Positions 16,993 through 29,496 of a stretch of 64,000 nucleotides of DNA are shown here, piece by piece. This stretch comes from Dioscorea cayenensis subsp. rotundata (Eukaryota; Streptophyta; Magnoliopsida; Dioscoreales; Dioscoreaceae), in NCBI RefSeq assembly GCF_009730915.1, contig NC_052474.1, positions 20,371,501 through 20,435,500 of the forward strand. Direction: 5' to 3'. Below the pieces are notes generated by a model that worked only from the letters and a program-made list of their open reading frames with translations, ran no database searches and was not told where the DNA came from. Positions within the stretch are counted from its first letter, which is position 1. Each line of letters starts with the position of its first letter. The translations under genes were made by a program, and so were the position numbers.

Positions 16993-18267
16993 ATGAGCAA
17001 TCTTGAAGTGTGGGATGGAACAATCTCTCAAAAGGATTTCTATGTTGCTCTTAGAACCCTTGTTGAAAGATGGAAACAAGTTAATCCCAGTCTTCCCCAG
17101 TGGACATGGATTCCTAGTAAATCCACACTTATGGGTTCTTCTTGTAAGGTTGGTCATCCTTGTTTACTTTTTCGGCACCTCATGTTCATCGAATTTGGTA
17201 TTGTTTCTTTCAACAGGCCTTCTTCTTTTGATGTTATTCTCAGGAAGAAGGATATTTATCACTAGAGAATATGTATGATATTGATCGGAATGAGGTCCGT
17301 CTTTGAAAACATTGGTGTTGTTGAGTTTCAGTGCAAAAATGTACATAATTCTTTGCTCATCTATATGTGAAACACTTTCGATTGATGTTGTTTGTCATAA
17401 TTCTTTTGTTCAGGAGTGTCTCATTGTAGACAGCTTCTCCGAGAGAGAAGAGACCGATGATGTCGCTACATTGGTACTATATTGGCTTAACTCATTATGC
17501 TCTTTTTCTTTGTAAGTTTCAATTATTTCTTCGCCTTCATCCCTGTTGATATACTTGCAAACAGTTTGTCCAAATCGATTTGATTCAATGTGTGTTTGTG
17601 TATATATACATTTAACATGCTGATCAGATAGAATTTGCATTTTGTTTGCCAGGTTCATAGCACCAGTAATGAAGCACATATTTATGATTTCCACATTGTA
17701 TATAGCTTTTCCTACCAGGTTCCAGTTCTCTACTTCCATGGATACCAATCTGGTATGTATCTTATTGAAATTTAAACATTACGAAGTAATATATAAATCT
17801 ATTATCTGATCACTAGTGGCCGGTAATTCGCTTCTTGTTCAGATGGTCAGCCTTTAAATTTGGATGAGATTGAGAATGACCTTCCTCCTTCCTCTTCAAA
17901 AATTCTAAGAGAATCAAAATGGACTTACATGACCTTAGGGGTATGTTCATGTGCTTTCCATCCTGTTCTTCAACATCAATATGTCGAAATGAACCAGATG
18001 TTGTGACAATAAGAATACGATGTTTTGCTATTCTCACAGGAACATCCATATTTGCATCGGCCCTGGTACACATTACACCCTTGTGCGACGAGTGATTGGA
18101 TGAAGTTACTGCTCGGTGGCACGTCCATGAAGGACCTTGATATCTCGGGCTATTTGCTGTCATGGCTATCGGTGGTCGGCCAGGCGGTCGGATTGAGTAT
18201 ACCTCTTGAATTGCAGCAAAGGTCTGTTAAACATCCTTCAGCTTCATGTTTTATTATTAATAACTGA
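16993..18267 (+). CDS. ATG10: ATG10, autophagy E2-like conjugating enzyme, copy B
   Basis: Coding exons are 16,993-17,148, 17,244-17,294, 17,414-17,473, 17,653-17,752, 17,843-17,940 and 18,040-18,267, with the same exon sizes as copy A, all GT-AG and in frame (230 residues). The catalytic HPC motif and the ATG10 core (SYQVPVLYF, SKWTYMT, WYTLHPCATSDWMKLL) are intact. Differences from copy A that I can see, A to B: A to L in exon 1, H to D in exon 2, T to A in exon 4, and R to H, S to G and R to S in exon 6. None touches the catalytic Cys. So both copies look able to make ATG12-ATG5 conjugating enzyme. Shared promoter-side DNA suggests similar expression. As in copy A, the C-terminal tail after LQQ depends on whether GTCTG at 18,224 is used as a donor. 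Confidence 0.88.
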
Positions 18268-19499
18268 CGATTTCTGCTGCATATATAGTTATGATTTATC
18301 GTTTTCATCGCGTGAATATTCTTTGTTGTTATTTGTTGTCGATATTTTTTATCAATTGCTTACCCATGCAATTCAGGCAGATAATGTAGGTCAATTTCCT
18401 TTGTGAGAAGAAATGAACCTGTGATTTTAAGCATGTTTAATAAGATCATCCATTAATTAGTTACTAAAGCCATTAGCAAGAAAAATGAGAGACTTGTAGG
18501 ATTAATCTGAAGCATTGGTTGCTTAGAAACACTGAATAATTAATTTATTGTGGAATTAAATTGTTTTTTCAGTTATAAAAAAAAATTAATTTTTTTTTTA
18601 CTGCATACATGTTCTTTGTTGTGATTTTTTCTGTAATATATCTTAAATTTTTAGCATGGATTACATACACCTACAAAACCTTCAAAGTTACATGTATATA
18701 AAGGCATTTATATTTTGGCCTTTTCTATTACATATATACACATCTTTAGTCAAAAAAAAAAAAAAATAAAAATCTTTTGTCAAATTAATAATATGTTATT
18801 ATTTAATAATAATAAATGAAACTTGACATGATTTTCTTTGCATGTTAAGTCATATCCATCTATAAAATTTGTCTATATTTGAAATATATCTATTAATACT
18901 ATCACTATACATGTATAAATAAAAGAAATTTTTTATTAAAGATACTCCTTTAATATATATATATATAATATATAAATATTAGTATATATGACATCATAAG
19001 TCAATCTCTTCTGCTGCCCAGCTTCTCTCTTGTGCTTGTTTCCTTCCCCATAACTGAAAATTCTCTGATCTTTATCACTTTAATTTTTAACTTTATTTTT
19101 ATTTCCTTTCCAATAATAGCACCCAATAAATAATAATAAACCGCCAACCAAACTATCTCCATTTATTATTTAACCAAAAAAAAAACCAATTTTATATAAA
19201 ATAAATAAATCATTACTCTAAATAAATATAATTAATGCAGTATAGTAATTGCTCTTTATAAAAACACAGATCTATAAGTACACGTGTCATCAATCCAAAG
19301 GACAAATCTCTCTAAGAGTTCTAACAAAGCACCGCTTCGTCCTGTGAAGACACATAAACTCCCTTTTCTTCTTCTTTTTTCTTCTTTTTTCCTTTTTCTC
19401 TCTCACTGGAAACCCTCAAAACCCTAGCGAAATTTGAATCCTTTTTGGTTGAAATCCCTAAAAAGCTTTCAATCTTTTGCCTAAAAATCGTCTTTTGAG
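18268..19499. other. ATG10-B 3' flank, duplication border, leader of small gene
   Basis: It matches 4,667-5,620 up to about 19,275. After that, single-copy sequence begins with TACACGTGTCATC (a G-box-like ACACGTGT at about 19,279). A pyrimidine-rich leader (about 19,355-19,400) precedes the next gene. No other gene is seen. Confidence 0.6.
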
Positions 19500-19513
19500 A
19501 TGTCGCTGACGGG

Positions 19514-19546
<33 letters not shown>

Positions 19547-19895
19547 GCCGGGGAGCTACGAAGAGCCCTACAGGCACCGAAGCAGTGGCGGCTCGATCGG
19601 GCCAGTTATCGCCGTGCTGGCCGTCATCGCAGTGCTCGGAGTGATCGCCGGAGTGATCGGCCGACTCTGCTCCGGCCGCCGTGTCTGGGGTTGCCGGCAG
19701 TACGATTTCGAGGGCTGGATCGAAAGGAAGTGCGCTTCCTGCATCGATGGTCGCCTAGATCATCACCACCACCACCACCCCCGCCCGCCTCCGCCGTCGC
19801 TGGTTCCCGGGAGTACGAACGGCCCACCAGCGTCCACGGCCGAGACCTCGTCGGAGATGAAGCCTCCCGAGCCGGCGCCGCCTGCTCCGGTTTGA
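19500..19895 (+). CDS. Small single-pass membrane protein, uncharacterised plant family
   Basis: This is a one-exon gene of 131 residues. A polyglutamine run (residues 7-15, CAG repeats) and a basic patch are followed by one hydrophobic segment (about 34-54, GPVIAVLAVIAVLGVIAGVI). Then comes a Cys-rich juxtamembrane part, CRQYDFEGWIERKCASCIDG, then a His run (88-93) and a proline-rich tail. The YDFEGW...KCASCIDG block looks like the conserved core of a plant-only family, but I do not recognise a named function. A T/C-rich leader supports ATG 19,500, and the codon use is GC-rich. It lies just outside the duplicated segment and has no copy in the window. Confidence 0.75.
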
Positions 19896-22800
19896 GCCCT
19901 AAACCATGGTTTAAAATTCCTCTTTTTTTTTCCCACTCTTTTGTGAAACGTTATCCGTTTTTTTTTTCTCTTCTAATTTTAATTTTTCTTTTTAAAAATT
20001 TTTTAAAAAAAAATCAACACTCCTTTCACTACCCAATTTTAATTGTAATTTGTAATTTTTTTATTGTGTTTTTTTTGTTCTCATTATCATGTTTATGTAT
20101 ATTAGTGCTCTTTTTTTTCTTTATTTTTTTTAATAAGGAATGGTGAGCTTTAAAATAAAAAATATATAAAAAAGTTTCTTCTTTTCATAGTGGTGTCAAA
20201 AAGAGTAGGCCAGTGATATGATTCAACAACCAAGTCAAAAAATAAAAAATAAAAAACTTATTTTAATTTAATTTATTCTAGTTTATTTTTAGTTTATATA
20301 TGTATACCATTTATGATTATTTTGATGAATTATTTAATAGGGAAAAAAAGGATGGAATATAATTTAATAACAATGTGAAGGATGTCACTCATAAGTCATG
20401 CTCATGAATACTCAACGCTTGAACTTAAATGCGGATGTGGGATCTAGTAGTAGCTAATGGATCACATCACATCATTTCTTTTACCTTTTTACTCTTTTAC
20501 TTTTACTATTTATCTTTAAAGAAAATATGAATTTTTTTTTTAAAAGGCACACACACACACACATATATATATATAGCTTCACAAAAAAAAAATGTTTATA
20601 TATATGTTTATATTTTTGCAAATGTTATTAAACAAAAAAATGTGTAGTTTTTTTAATACGAAAATTAACAGTGAAATGATATATGAATATAAAGTGGCAA
20701 TGGATTTTTTGGTTATTGTTGTCAGTGGGTGTTTTGTATGGTGGTTGTGTTTTTATGAGGGTGGTGGGATGTGTTAGAGATTACAACTCTGTAACTTAGA
20801 TGCTCTGATATGATTTGTTTATTTTGTAAATAAAATGAATATAAACTTTTTTTTTAAAAGAAAAACTTGTCACAATATAAATATAAAAATTAATATTTTT
20901 TTCGATAAAAATTTATAGTGAAATGATATATTTTTAAAACGGATCTATATATATATATATATTGAGAAATTATAAAGATGACGTAAGAGAGCAAGTTTCC
21001 AACCGGGAACTGGGGATTTTTTTGTATTTACAGTATCTTGACTTCATAGATGACTTTCCGTTTGTTGCAAAAGGACGATAATGCCCATATGGGATGACAC
21101 ATAATTACGGAAGATGCCACTGATCTCGTTTCCCAATTTCGGGCCAGTGATCTAAGCCCACTTGCCCATGTGAACCAATCAGCTTTTTGTCGGTGAGCCG
21201 CGGGCCATCACCGGTTTGAGTTCCGGATAATCGTGGCCGTTAATCTTTATCAGATCAGATCATCACGGCCTTTGGATGCTTTTGGCCTTTGCGCCACACC
21301 AACACCCTTATTTTTTTATTTTCTTGTCCCCACCCATCCAACGGATCACGTTCACTGGCATGTACCTGATGTACGGATGGGATTGGCCGGATTGACATTC
21401 CATGTGCTCTTCCTATTATTCCTCTTTCCTTTCCTGGAGCTACAGACACAGACAAACCTTCTTTCTATCTCCATTTCTTTAATGCATAAATATATTCCAT
21501 TTTTCTTATTTTAATCAATTCAATTAATCATTACACTTTTATTATAATTTATTATTTGTTGCCAAGGGAAAATAATCAAGGTAATGGTTTGCGAATGTGT
21601 ATAAAGATTGCATCATTTACCAATGTAATGTGTATGGTTAAATTATCTACTTTGTAAATGTATATAGAGGCTGTGTCATCTACCAGTGTGATGTGTATAG
21701 TTAAATATCTCCGGATTAATACATTATAAATAGTATCCCTGATTTTTAATAACATTCTTGAGAGAAATTTAATAATTTAATAAAACTAATACAGTATCTC
21801 ACACTTCATTCTCCACTCAGTAACAATGCTATTATTAATTTTATTGCACCCTCATCTAGACAATGAGTAAAATGTCTTGTGACTCGGTTAGTAAGCCGAT
21901 AGCTATATATATTTATAGAAAAAAATTTTAAAAAAATAATTGTTTTTGTTTTGATATATATGAATGAAAAATTGAAAATATGTGATTTTGGTGTTTCATT
22001 GCCCAACCAAACATGGATTAAATTATTTTTAAATTATTTATTCTGAGAAAGAAACCTTTAAGGAAAAAAATTATTTTGAATATTTTATAATGATAACATT
22101 AATAATTATATTTTTATTAACTATTTAATGATAATAAATAGGTTTTATTGGACTACTGCAATTCATACATAAATGAAGAGGTCTTTACACGGTGTAATTT
22201 TAGACTTTTTTTTCAGGGGTGCGTGCACAAAGACAAAACCCTAAAATTACAAATTTCATCAAAATTTAAAAGTTATTTCCTTGGTTTTCCCACTTCACCC
22301 ACTTTGGACCTTAGTGCAACTTTTTTACCTGGCACTGTCAAAAAAAAGCTGAACGTCTTCTATCATTTCATGGATACTCGGTACTTAAATTTTACCAAAG
22401 AAAAAGTACTTAGTACTGACATTGAAAAACTTTATTTTTTATTATTAAAAAAAAATGGAAAAAATTTAATGTCTAAAAACGGTACATGTTACTTCAAAGT
22501 CATGAATGCACCACTGTATCACCATATTTCCCGTTGGTCAGATCTGATGTATTCATGATATCTATTGGGGTCAGTGAATATTTATTTTTGTACTTTGCTT
22601 GTACGTTTATTTTTACCCTGTATTTTTATTTTTAATATATTTTTTATACATTTTTTTATTTTTAAAAAATACTGTGAGTTATGCACAGAATTAATAATTC
22701 ACACACTCTTATCTTAGTTATTAAGATCCGCACAAAGAGTTCATGAAGTTAATACTTTTACATGAATTTCAAACTCGTCTTTCCCAATAATCAAAAAAAT

Positions 22801-23392
22801 TCAAATTAGTACTGCTAATCACTTGAATGAATCTGATGTTTTTAACTGATTTTACATTTTCTAAATAAACATAACATCTACTCAAAATTTATAATTATTG
22901 TCTCTTTTTCCTTAAAAAAAAATGCTAATAATTTCATTTTTCATTCTAAATTTCACATCATTCAAAATAATAATTTAATATATATTCTAGATTATATACG
23001 ATGATAACTATATTAAAGATTTTTAAAATACAAGAATCAAAATAAAAAGTGAAGTCAAAGTACAGATTAACTTCAAACATCTTCAAATTCCATGAACAAA
23101 AGCAATAATTTCAACAAAATACATACTCAACTGTCAGTTTCTCGGTTGGTTAATGGTCTCATTTAACCAAATGAGAAGCATTGCTGGTGAAATAAATAAG
23201 TGTTACTTAATTTCTATGACCATTACTTCATCCATTTTAAAGTTTTATGTTATACAAAATTATTCACCTACAAAATGACTTCCCATAAAATTAAGAAAAA
23301 AATGAATCACATTCACAATAAATTAAGTTTCTTTGATCCAAAGTCTATGAACAAAGAAAGGGAGAGAACCTGGTTCTATTTGATGCTCTATT
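19896..23392. other. Long spacer between convergent genes
   Basis: It is mostly AT-rich with no convincing gene. At 21,000-21,450 it becomes more GC-rich, with a CCAATCA word (about 21,174) and several ATCCAACGG/CGGATGGG words but no ORF with family likeness. At about 21,592-21,711 a diverged two-copy repeat of period about 64 is built on CATC(A/T)(T/C)TACCA. The 136-codon frame at 22,148-22,558 shows no domain and low-complexity composition. Confidence 0.55.
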
Positions 23393-26300
23393 TTAGCTGA
23401 ACATGAAGGGGAGTGGTCTCACAGCCATGAATGCATCAACCATCTGAAACATTAACACGCCAACCGATTCAAAATTTGTCAAGCTTAATGTCGTAAAAGT
23501 AACGTACTAACGAAGAACTACAAATAAAAAATAGTTTGAGTGCAGACTATTTGACAGTATATGATCCTAAAGATTCTAATAATTAGACGATATTGTTCTG
23601 CATGGATTATGCCCGGAACAGAAGATAATAATTTTAAGTAGGAACTCACTTCGTCAGTCACCAGCGCCCGGCCTCTGCGATGTCTTTCCACCAATTCTGA
23701 AAGAACTTCAATAAGGCGTGCCTTAACTTGGCCTGTCAACATCCGACCAGAACCATATTCCTACAAATACGTAAAAAGGATACGGCATGATCGAAATTAA
23801 ATGTTTAATGTCATCGCATCTAACCAACATTCTCGTATTGTTCTCTAGAAAAAGAGTAGGGTGTCCAAGATATCTATCTGCAACACTACATTACCTCCTT
23901 TATATGTTCAAGCTCTGCATCATCATCAAGAAAAAAACTGAGGTACTTGACCGGAATATCAACCTGAGCATAAAGGGCAAAAATTAATTTTACTTAAAAA
24001 GACTCCCACTTATTTGCCACTCATAGTACCAACCCAAAAAGTTTGATGTGGTTATAAATTTGTCATGTGATAATAACTGGCCATATTGCCCTGAAAAGTT
24101 ATGTGTACATTTTACTTGATATGGAGAACTGTAATGTTTACATGATGATCATTCATCGAACATCCACCACCATAAAAGATAACCACCAGAACACTGAAAA
24201 ATCATTCCAGCATATCTCATCCCTGATAAGATGGTTGATATATTGATTTTAATTTAGATTATCAGCCTCAAAGCTAGAATACACCAATAAGCTGATTGAA
24301 GGCATATTAACACAAGTGGAAGTCCAAACCTACAATACATGCATATACATCTTTTCAAAAAAAGATAGTACCTCCAAATTTGCTCCCAATTTCCTATGCT
24401 TCTCAATGCTGTCCTGTCCACCAGAGAAAGCATACCTATTCACCTGACATTAGTAACATAAGAAACAATTAGTGGATAGGAAGCATCTTATGACAGAAAT
24501 TTCAGAGACTGGTGAAGATATTAGATTCAAAGCTTTGTTACATACATCTAATGATAAATTCAGGGAATCTGCTTGATAAACCAACTAAATATCTATTAAC
24601 ACGCCTACTGGAAAGTAAATATCTTCATTACCTTCCCCATAATTACAGATGATAAACAATGATATCAAAGGATAATTAGAAGAACAGTGAAAATAAATTA
24701 TTCTGCAATTTTTGTCTGTATTGTTATGGCTATAAACTAGTTTGCTAAAATAACTTCAAAATAGTGCAATGTCAATTTAAATCATAGCCATTATACACAG
24801 ATTCTCCTTTTTGTAGTTTTGCATAAAGTGGCCATTTTGTTTCAAGTTTTGCTATCAAGTTTCAACAATCTTCTGTACAAACCATTTGACTTAAAATTCT
24901 ACCTTGGAAAATATAATTTTCTCAAGTATAAACAGTTTAAGCTTAAATTATTTGGAGTAATGTAAACACCATTATAGCATGCACAAAAGAGCATGCAATT
25001 CAGATTATCTTCCATATAACTTACCTTACATGGAAAGCACCTTTCAGAAAGTCAAAAAATATCTTTCATACAGCAGAAATGACAAATCATCAAAAGGTGC
25101 TTCTTCTAGGAAGAAGTGAGTACCATGTATTTAAGAAACTTGACTTTCGGTAGAAAATATACACCATCTCTTTGAAGTCAGATTTGCATAATGATTCAAA
25201 ACAGGTTCGCATCTTAAAGTTCTGTTTCATTGGAACACAAACACAAACTACAGATTTGCATGACATTAAGATTCTAATTCTCTGTCATGTTTCATAGTAA
25301 ATGGGTCTCCTATTCTGAGACAGATTTGCGTGACATTAAGATTTCTCACGGAATAACCTTTTTGAATAGAAATTTTAGCCTTATAGCAACTACCTAGATA
25401 AATAGAATCTGTGTTCAAAGCAGATAACAAGCAAATCAGTAAGAAACGACAAACTTGGCAATATATTAGCTAAGCTGAACCCATCTGACCTAGTATAAGA
25501 AGTTAGAAGCCAAACCTTGTTCTTTATGTCCTTTGGAGAATCTGTTACATAAATGGCAGAATTTGGATCACTAGCCGACATTTTTCCATTCTCTCCCTGT
25601 TGACACTCAGCATCAGAAAGATGAAAAGAATAGATGATTCACAACTGGGTATTAATAATCAGCACTCATATTGAAGTCAAAGATAGAAAAAACATTATTC
25701 GATGCACTGCTATAGAGGTCTCAACCAACATGTGCAGCAGGCATGTTGCTTCCACATTTTTTTCAGTTAATAAAGTTACCTGAAGGGCTGGGAAAAAAGT
25801 TGATTCAATTAATGAAGGTTTCTGGTAGCCTATCCTTGGAGCAACATCGCGAGTCATTCGGAAGTATGGATCCTGAGATAAAGAAGAAAATATTACAGGC
25901 CTATGAGCAATGTGTCAATAGTATATAAAACATGAAGCTCTACAGTTTTGCATAAAAAGAATACACAAACGAAACCATATATGGCACGACTGTAATGACG
26001 GTAGGAATTAGGAAACAAATGGGAAATTAAATACTTAGCTTCATCCTTCTACCATAACCATAAAAAAGACATTTTGCAACTATGACAAGCCACTAGGCTG
26101 TAAATCAAAGTTCTTGTACAGTAGCTTTGCACATCGATAAATAAATGGGCCTATGGTTAAAAAAAAGTCCTTTCGTCTCAAAATTTCACTCCATAGACAG
26201 AGCACATCTTGCTAAATAAGGCTTAGATGAAAAAAATTCATATCTGTGGCAATCAGTCAAAAGTATAAAGTGAACAAATAAATTTAATTCATCCCCACTT

Positions 26301-28354
26301 TGATACCAGACCACAATTACGCAGCTGTATATAATACAGAATAATGATAAAACTTTTTACAAATTCTGGTTGTCAAACTATGACAACTTAAAGGATATTG
26401 AGATAGATTAATTTCAAAAGGTGCTTATGCATATGAAATTGTGAATTTCTTTATAATCATTAGGAATACCTTATGCATAGAATCAACCAGCTGGCATGAA
26501 CATGAATTCTACACAATAAATTCAATAATGTCCAAAAAGAGGAGAGGTTGTCATTTTTAAAATTTTATCATGTCTAATGATTTAAGGCATCTATTACCCT
26601 TTCTACTAATTTCACCCAGAAGCAACAGCTTGTAAGATGCAAAAAAAATAGGAATATAAGTTAATTAGTTTAGCATTCCAATCTCCATAATGCCATTTCA
26701 TGATTATTTCCAAACATAAATTATTTACTTGAAAAATTACTGCAATCAAATACCTGATCTATTGCACAGGGTATCAAGCAGCGGAGGTTGTCATTAACTT
26801 TATTATTTTTGTCAGCGAAGAGATGAGGAAATGAACTTGGAAATGAGGGGACTGCCTGTGGTTCAACAAAGTCAACAATTGCATATAGCCTGAATTACCA
26901 GTGCCAGGTTCGACAGAACCTCAAGCACACTTTCACCGAAACCCAAAAATCAACAAGCCAAAGGAAACATGTAAGGGCAACATTGCATGTGGTAACAGAA
27001 CCTGCACAGGCGGAAAGCTGATTTTTCCAATGTGATCTTCACGTGTGAAGCCAAATATTCCAACAACCTACATGGAAAAAAAATTCACAATAGGCAATCT
27101 AAAAGACGGGCATTTTGTCAAGTACAAAGAGAGTAGCATATAGAGTACACATGGAAGGCGCTTAAATAGAAAAGGAGCAAGCAATTACTTTATTGAAGGT
27201 GACACAGTTTGCAACTTTGACCATGTTCTCATAAAATTTGCTGAAAAAAGAGAATTAAAGTTTGAGTCATTTTATAAACAGTCCGGCATAAAATATATAA
27301 AGAAATAGTACACCAAAGTGTAAACATGAAACTTCTGTTAAGCATTTCACATAGCAATTTTCCTAAAAAATCTGTATTGGTTACAGAAACAGGGCAGTAG
27401 CTCCTAATGGATTGATTCATGCAGAAATACAAGGCTTGAAAACCTACTGCCTAATCCTACTAGTTTCACAAAGGATCCTGTCATGTCAAATATAGATATA
27501 TATATGCATACATCAAATGTTTTAAGTGAAAATTATCCATGTCCAATGAATGTTTTCTAGTTGATTGCAGTGGATTGAGACCAAACTACATTTTTTATCA
27601 ATACTAGCTTGTCCATTGCATAATTTTCAGCAAGGAAGCAGGCTCAAGAATTACCCGCCAAGGTAATTAAAATCAGAGAAAATGAAAGTTCTTGTGACAT
27701 CAAAACCACAAGCAATGATATCCCTCGCATTTTCTCGAGCAAGTCTTTTGCTTTCTTCAATAGAGATGTTCTTCCACATGCACTTCTCATCATCAGTGAG
27801 TTGTATCACAAGAGGAACTTTGAATGCATCCTGCAAATACCTACATCAGCAAAAACCAGAGAATTAAACAAAAGGGCCATCTTTTCAACAATTCACTCCA
27901 CAAATCAACCAAACAACATCAAATGAGCAATACTTGGTGAACATGAAAGGGATCAAATGGCCAAAATGCAGAGCCTCCGACGACGGGCCTCTCCCCGTAT
28001 AGAGATAAAACTTCTCTCCTCTCTCGTACAAATCAAGAATCTCATCAAAATCCCTAGAGAAAACCAAGCCAAAGGTGAAACATTCAAACTTAAAAATCCG
28101 AAGAGAAGCCTGATTAGGAACCTGTGGGCGAAGAAGACGCCGCGGCGGAGGAATACGTGGGCTGGGCGGCCGGTGAGGCGCTCGACGCGTTGGACGAGGT
28201 CAGCGCCGAGTCGCTGGCAGCCGAATTGCTCGATGAGCTTGTCGTAGTCAATCTTATCGCCATCCTTGGCCGTCACCTCCCACGGGTTCACCACCTGAGA
28301 ATCCTCCTCTCCAGTGCTGGAGACCTTCTCTTCCGCCATTGGAGATGCTTCCAA
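23393..28354 (-). CDS. WARS: Tryptophanyl-tRNA synthetase, cytosolic type
   Basis: This enzyme charges tRNA-Trp in the cytosol. Twelve exons on the minus strand run 28,354-28,122, 28,053-27,934, 27,840-27,655, 27,240-27,189, 27,067-27,002, 26,855-26,754, 25,872-25,780, 25,596-25,516, 24,443-24,372, 23,963-23,895, 23,760-23,650 and 23,443-23,393. They total 1,236 nt, 411 residues, fully in frame. Class I motifs are in place: the HIGH-type HFGH at residues 107-110 ([14 protein letters not shown]) and KMSAS at 289-293 ([11 protein letters not shown]). Other eukaryotic-type landmarks are [30 protein letters not shown] and the end [15 protein letters not shown]. Absence of a transit peptide and close likeness to the Arabidopsis cytosolic enzyme support the location. 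A second ATG five codons in (28,339) could also start it. Confidence 0.96.
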
Positions 28355-29496
28355 TTGTGCAAAGCTAGGGTTTTGGGGCGGAAAGTGGAGTTAGGGTTAG
28401 GGTTTGGCAGGTGAGAAGAAGCAAGGACACGTGTCAACAGGATAAGCAAAGAGGACAAAAGATTCGTCCGACTGGCATTAGAATAGATTTGTATTCAGCT
28501 TAAACAGTATTTCGGAACTTTAATTTAATTAATTTTGATTTTAAAAATATTGGATTCACTATTGTTTTATATTCACTGATCCGAGAGTTGTTAAATATTT
28601 TTGAATTAAAATTTTATTTTAAAAAAAATATTTATTAAAATTTAATTGAATAAAATATAAAGTATTTGGTTGAGGAGAACATCTCTTTGGAGGTGTATAC
28701 ATCAAAATATAAACTTCAAGATTATTAACCATATAATATTACATGTTAATAACTAAAACCAAAAGAATAACTTAATAAAACCCTTCCAAAAACCCCAATA
28801 GTATATATATTATTATATACAGACAAACACCAATAAATATATATATTGTCACTTAATAAAAAAGAAAAAGAGGAAAAAAAAAAACTAAAAACCAATAGTT
28901 ACATAGACGCAAACAACAATTGTGTGTGTGTATACAATATATATTATGTCACTCGACAAAATATAGGAAAAAAACGTAACCAAACATTAATAGTACATAT
29001 TAAAAATGCCATATATAAACCCTTAGAAAAGGCCAAAAACAAACACAAACCAATAATAATATGTAGACATTATTATATAAACCCTTAGAAAAGGCCAAAA
29101 ACAAACACAAACCCAAATAAAACATATGTATACATATATATCATTTAAAAAAAACCTCAAATATATATATATATATGCAACAATGTTCCACAAGTGATGA
29201 TCTTCATAACCTGGATTTGTCAAGCAAGAAATAAAATGCAGAGATAAATTAAAACCATGAGCATGAGCTGTTCTGAAAGGAGTTAAGGGCATACAGCCGA
29301 GAGACAAAACTATAAAATCGCAAAGTATTAGATAAAAAGTGAAAATAAGTGGACAAGGTTAAAGAAGCACCGGAAATTGTTGTCCAATGACACCAAGACA
29401 AGCTTTTGACAACACATGAAGCAGACCTAAACTAGTTTTACCAAATGGAGTACCTATTGTAGCCAAGCTTTTCTATGTCATGATATCATGTTAACC
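28355..29496. other. Spacer between TrpRS 5' end and KH-gene 3' end
   Basis: The first 100 bases are the TrpRS promoter/leader (GC-rich, with an ACACGTGT G-box-like word near 28,428). The rest is AT-rich with a direct repeat: TATAAACCCTTAGAAAAGGC begins at about 29,014 and again at about 29,075 (period 61, roughly 38 bases each). No gene is seen. Confidence 0.7.
29014..29113. repeat. Two-copy direct repeat, period 61
   Basis: Two nearly identical blocks (TATAAACCCTTAGAAAAGG, then CCAAAAACAAACACAAACC) are separated by an AT-rich spacer. It is a local duplication in the 3' flank of the KH-domain gene. Confidence 0.85.

Noticed and set aside
21000-21450. GC-richer island as a hidden gene or promoter
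   Set aside because: It has CCAAT- and TGACG-like words but no downstream gene in either direction within reach and no coding pattern, so I list it only as spacer.
22148-22558. A 136-codon open frame in the 20-23 kb spacer
   Set aside because: Composition is low-complexity and AT-driven, there is no domain or conserved pattern, and no promoter-like leader.
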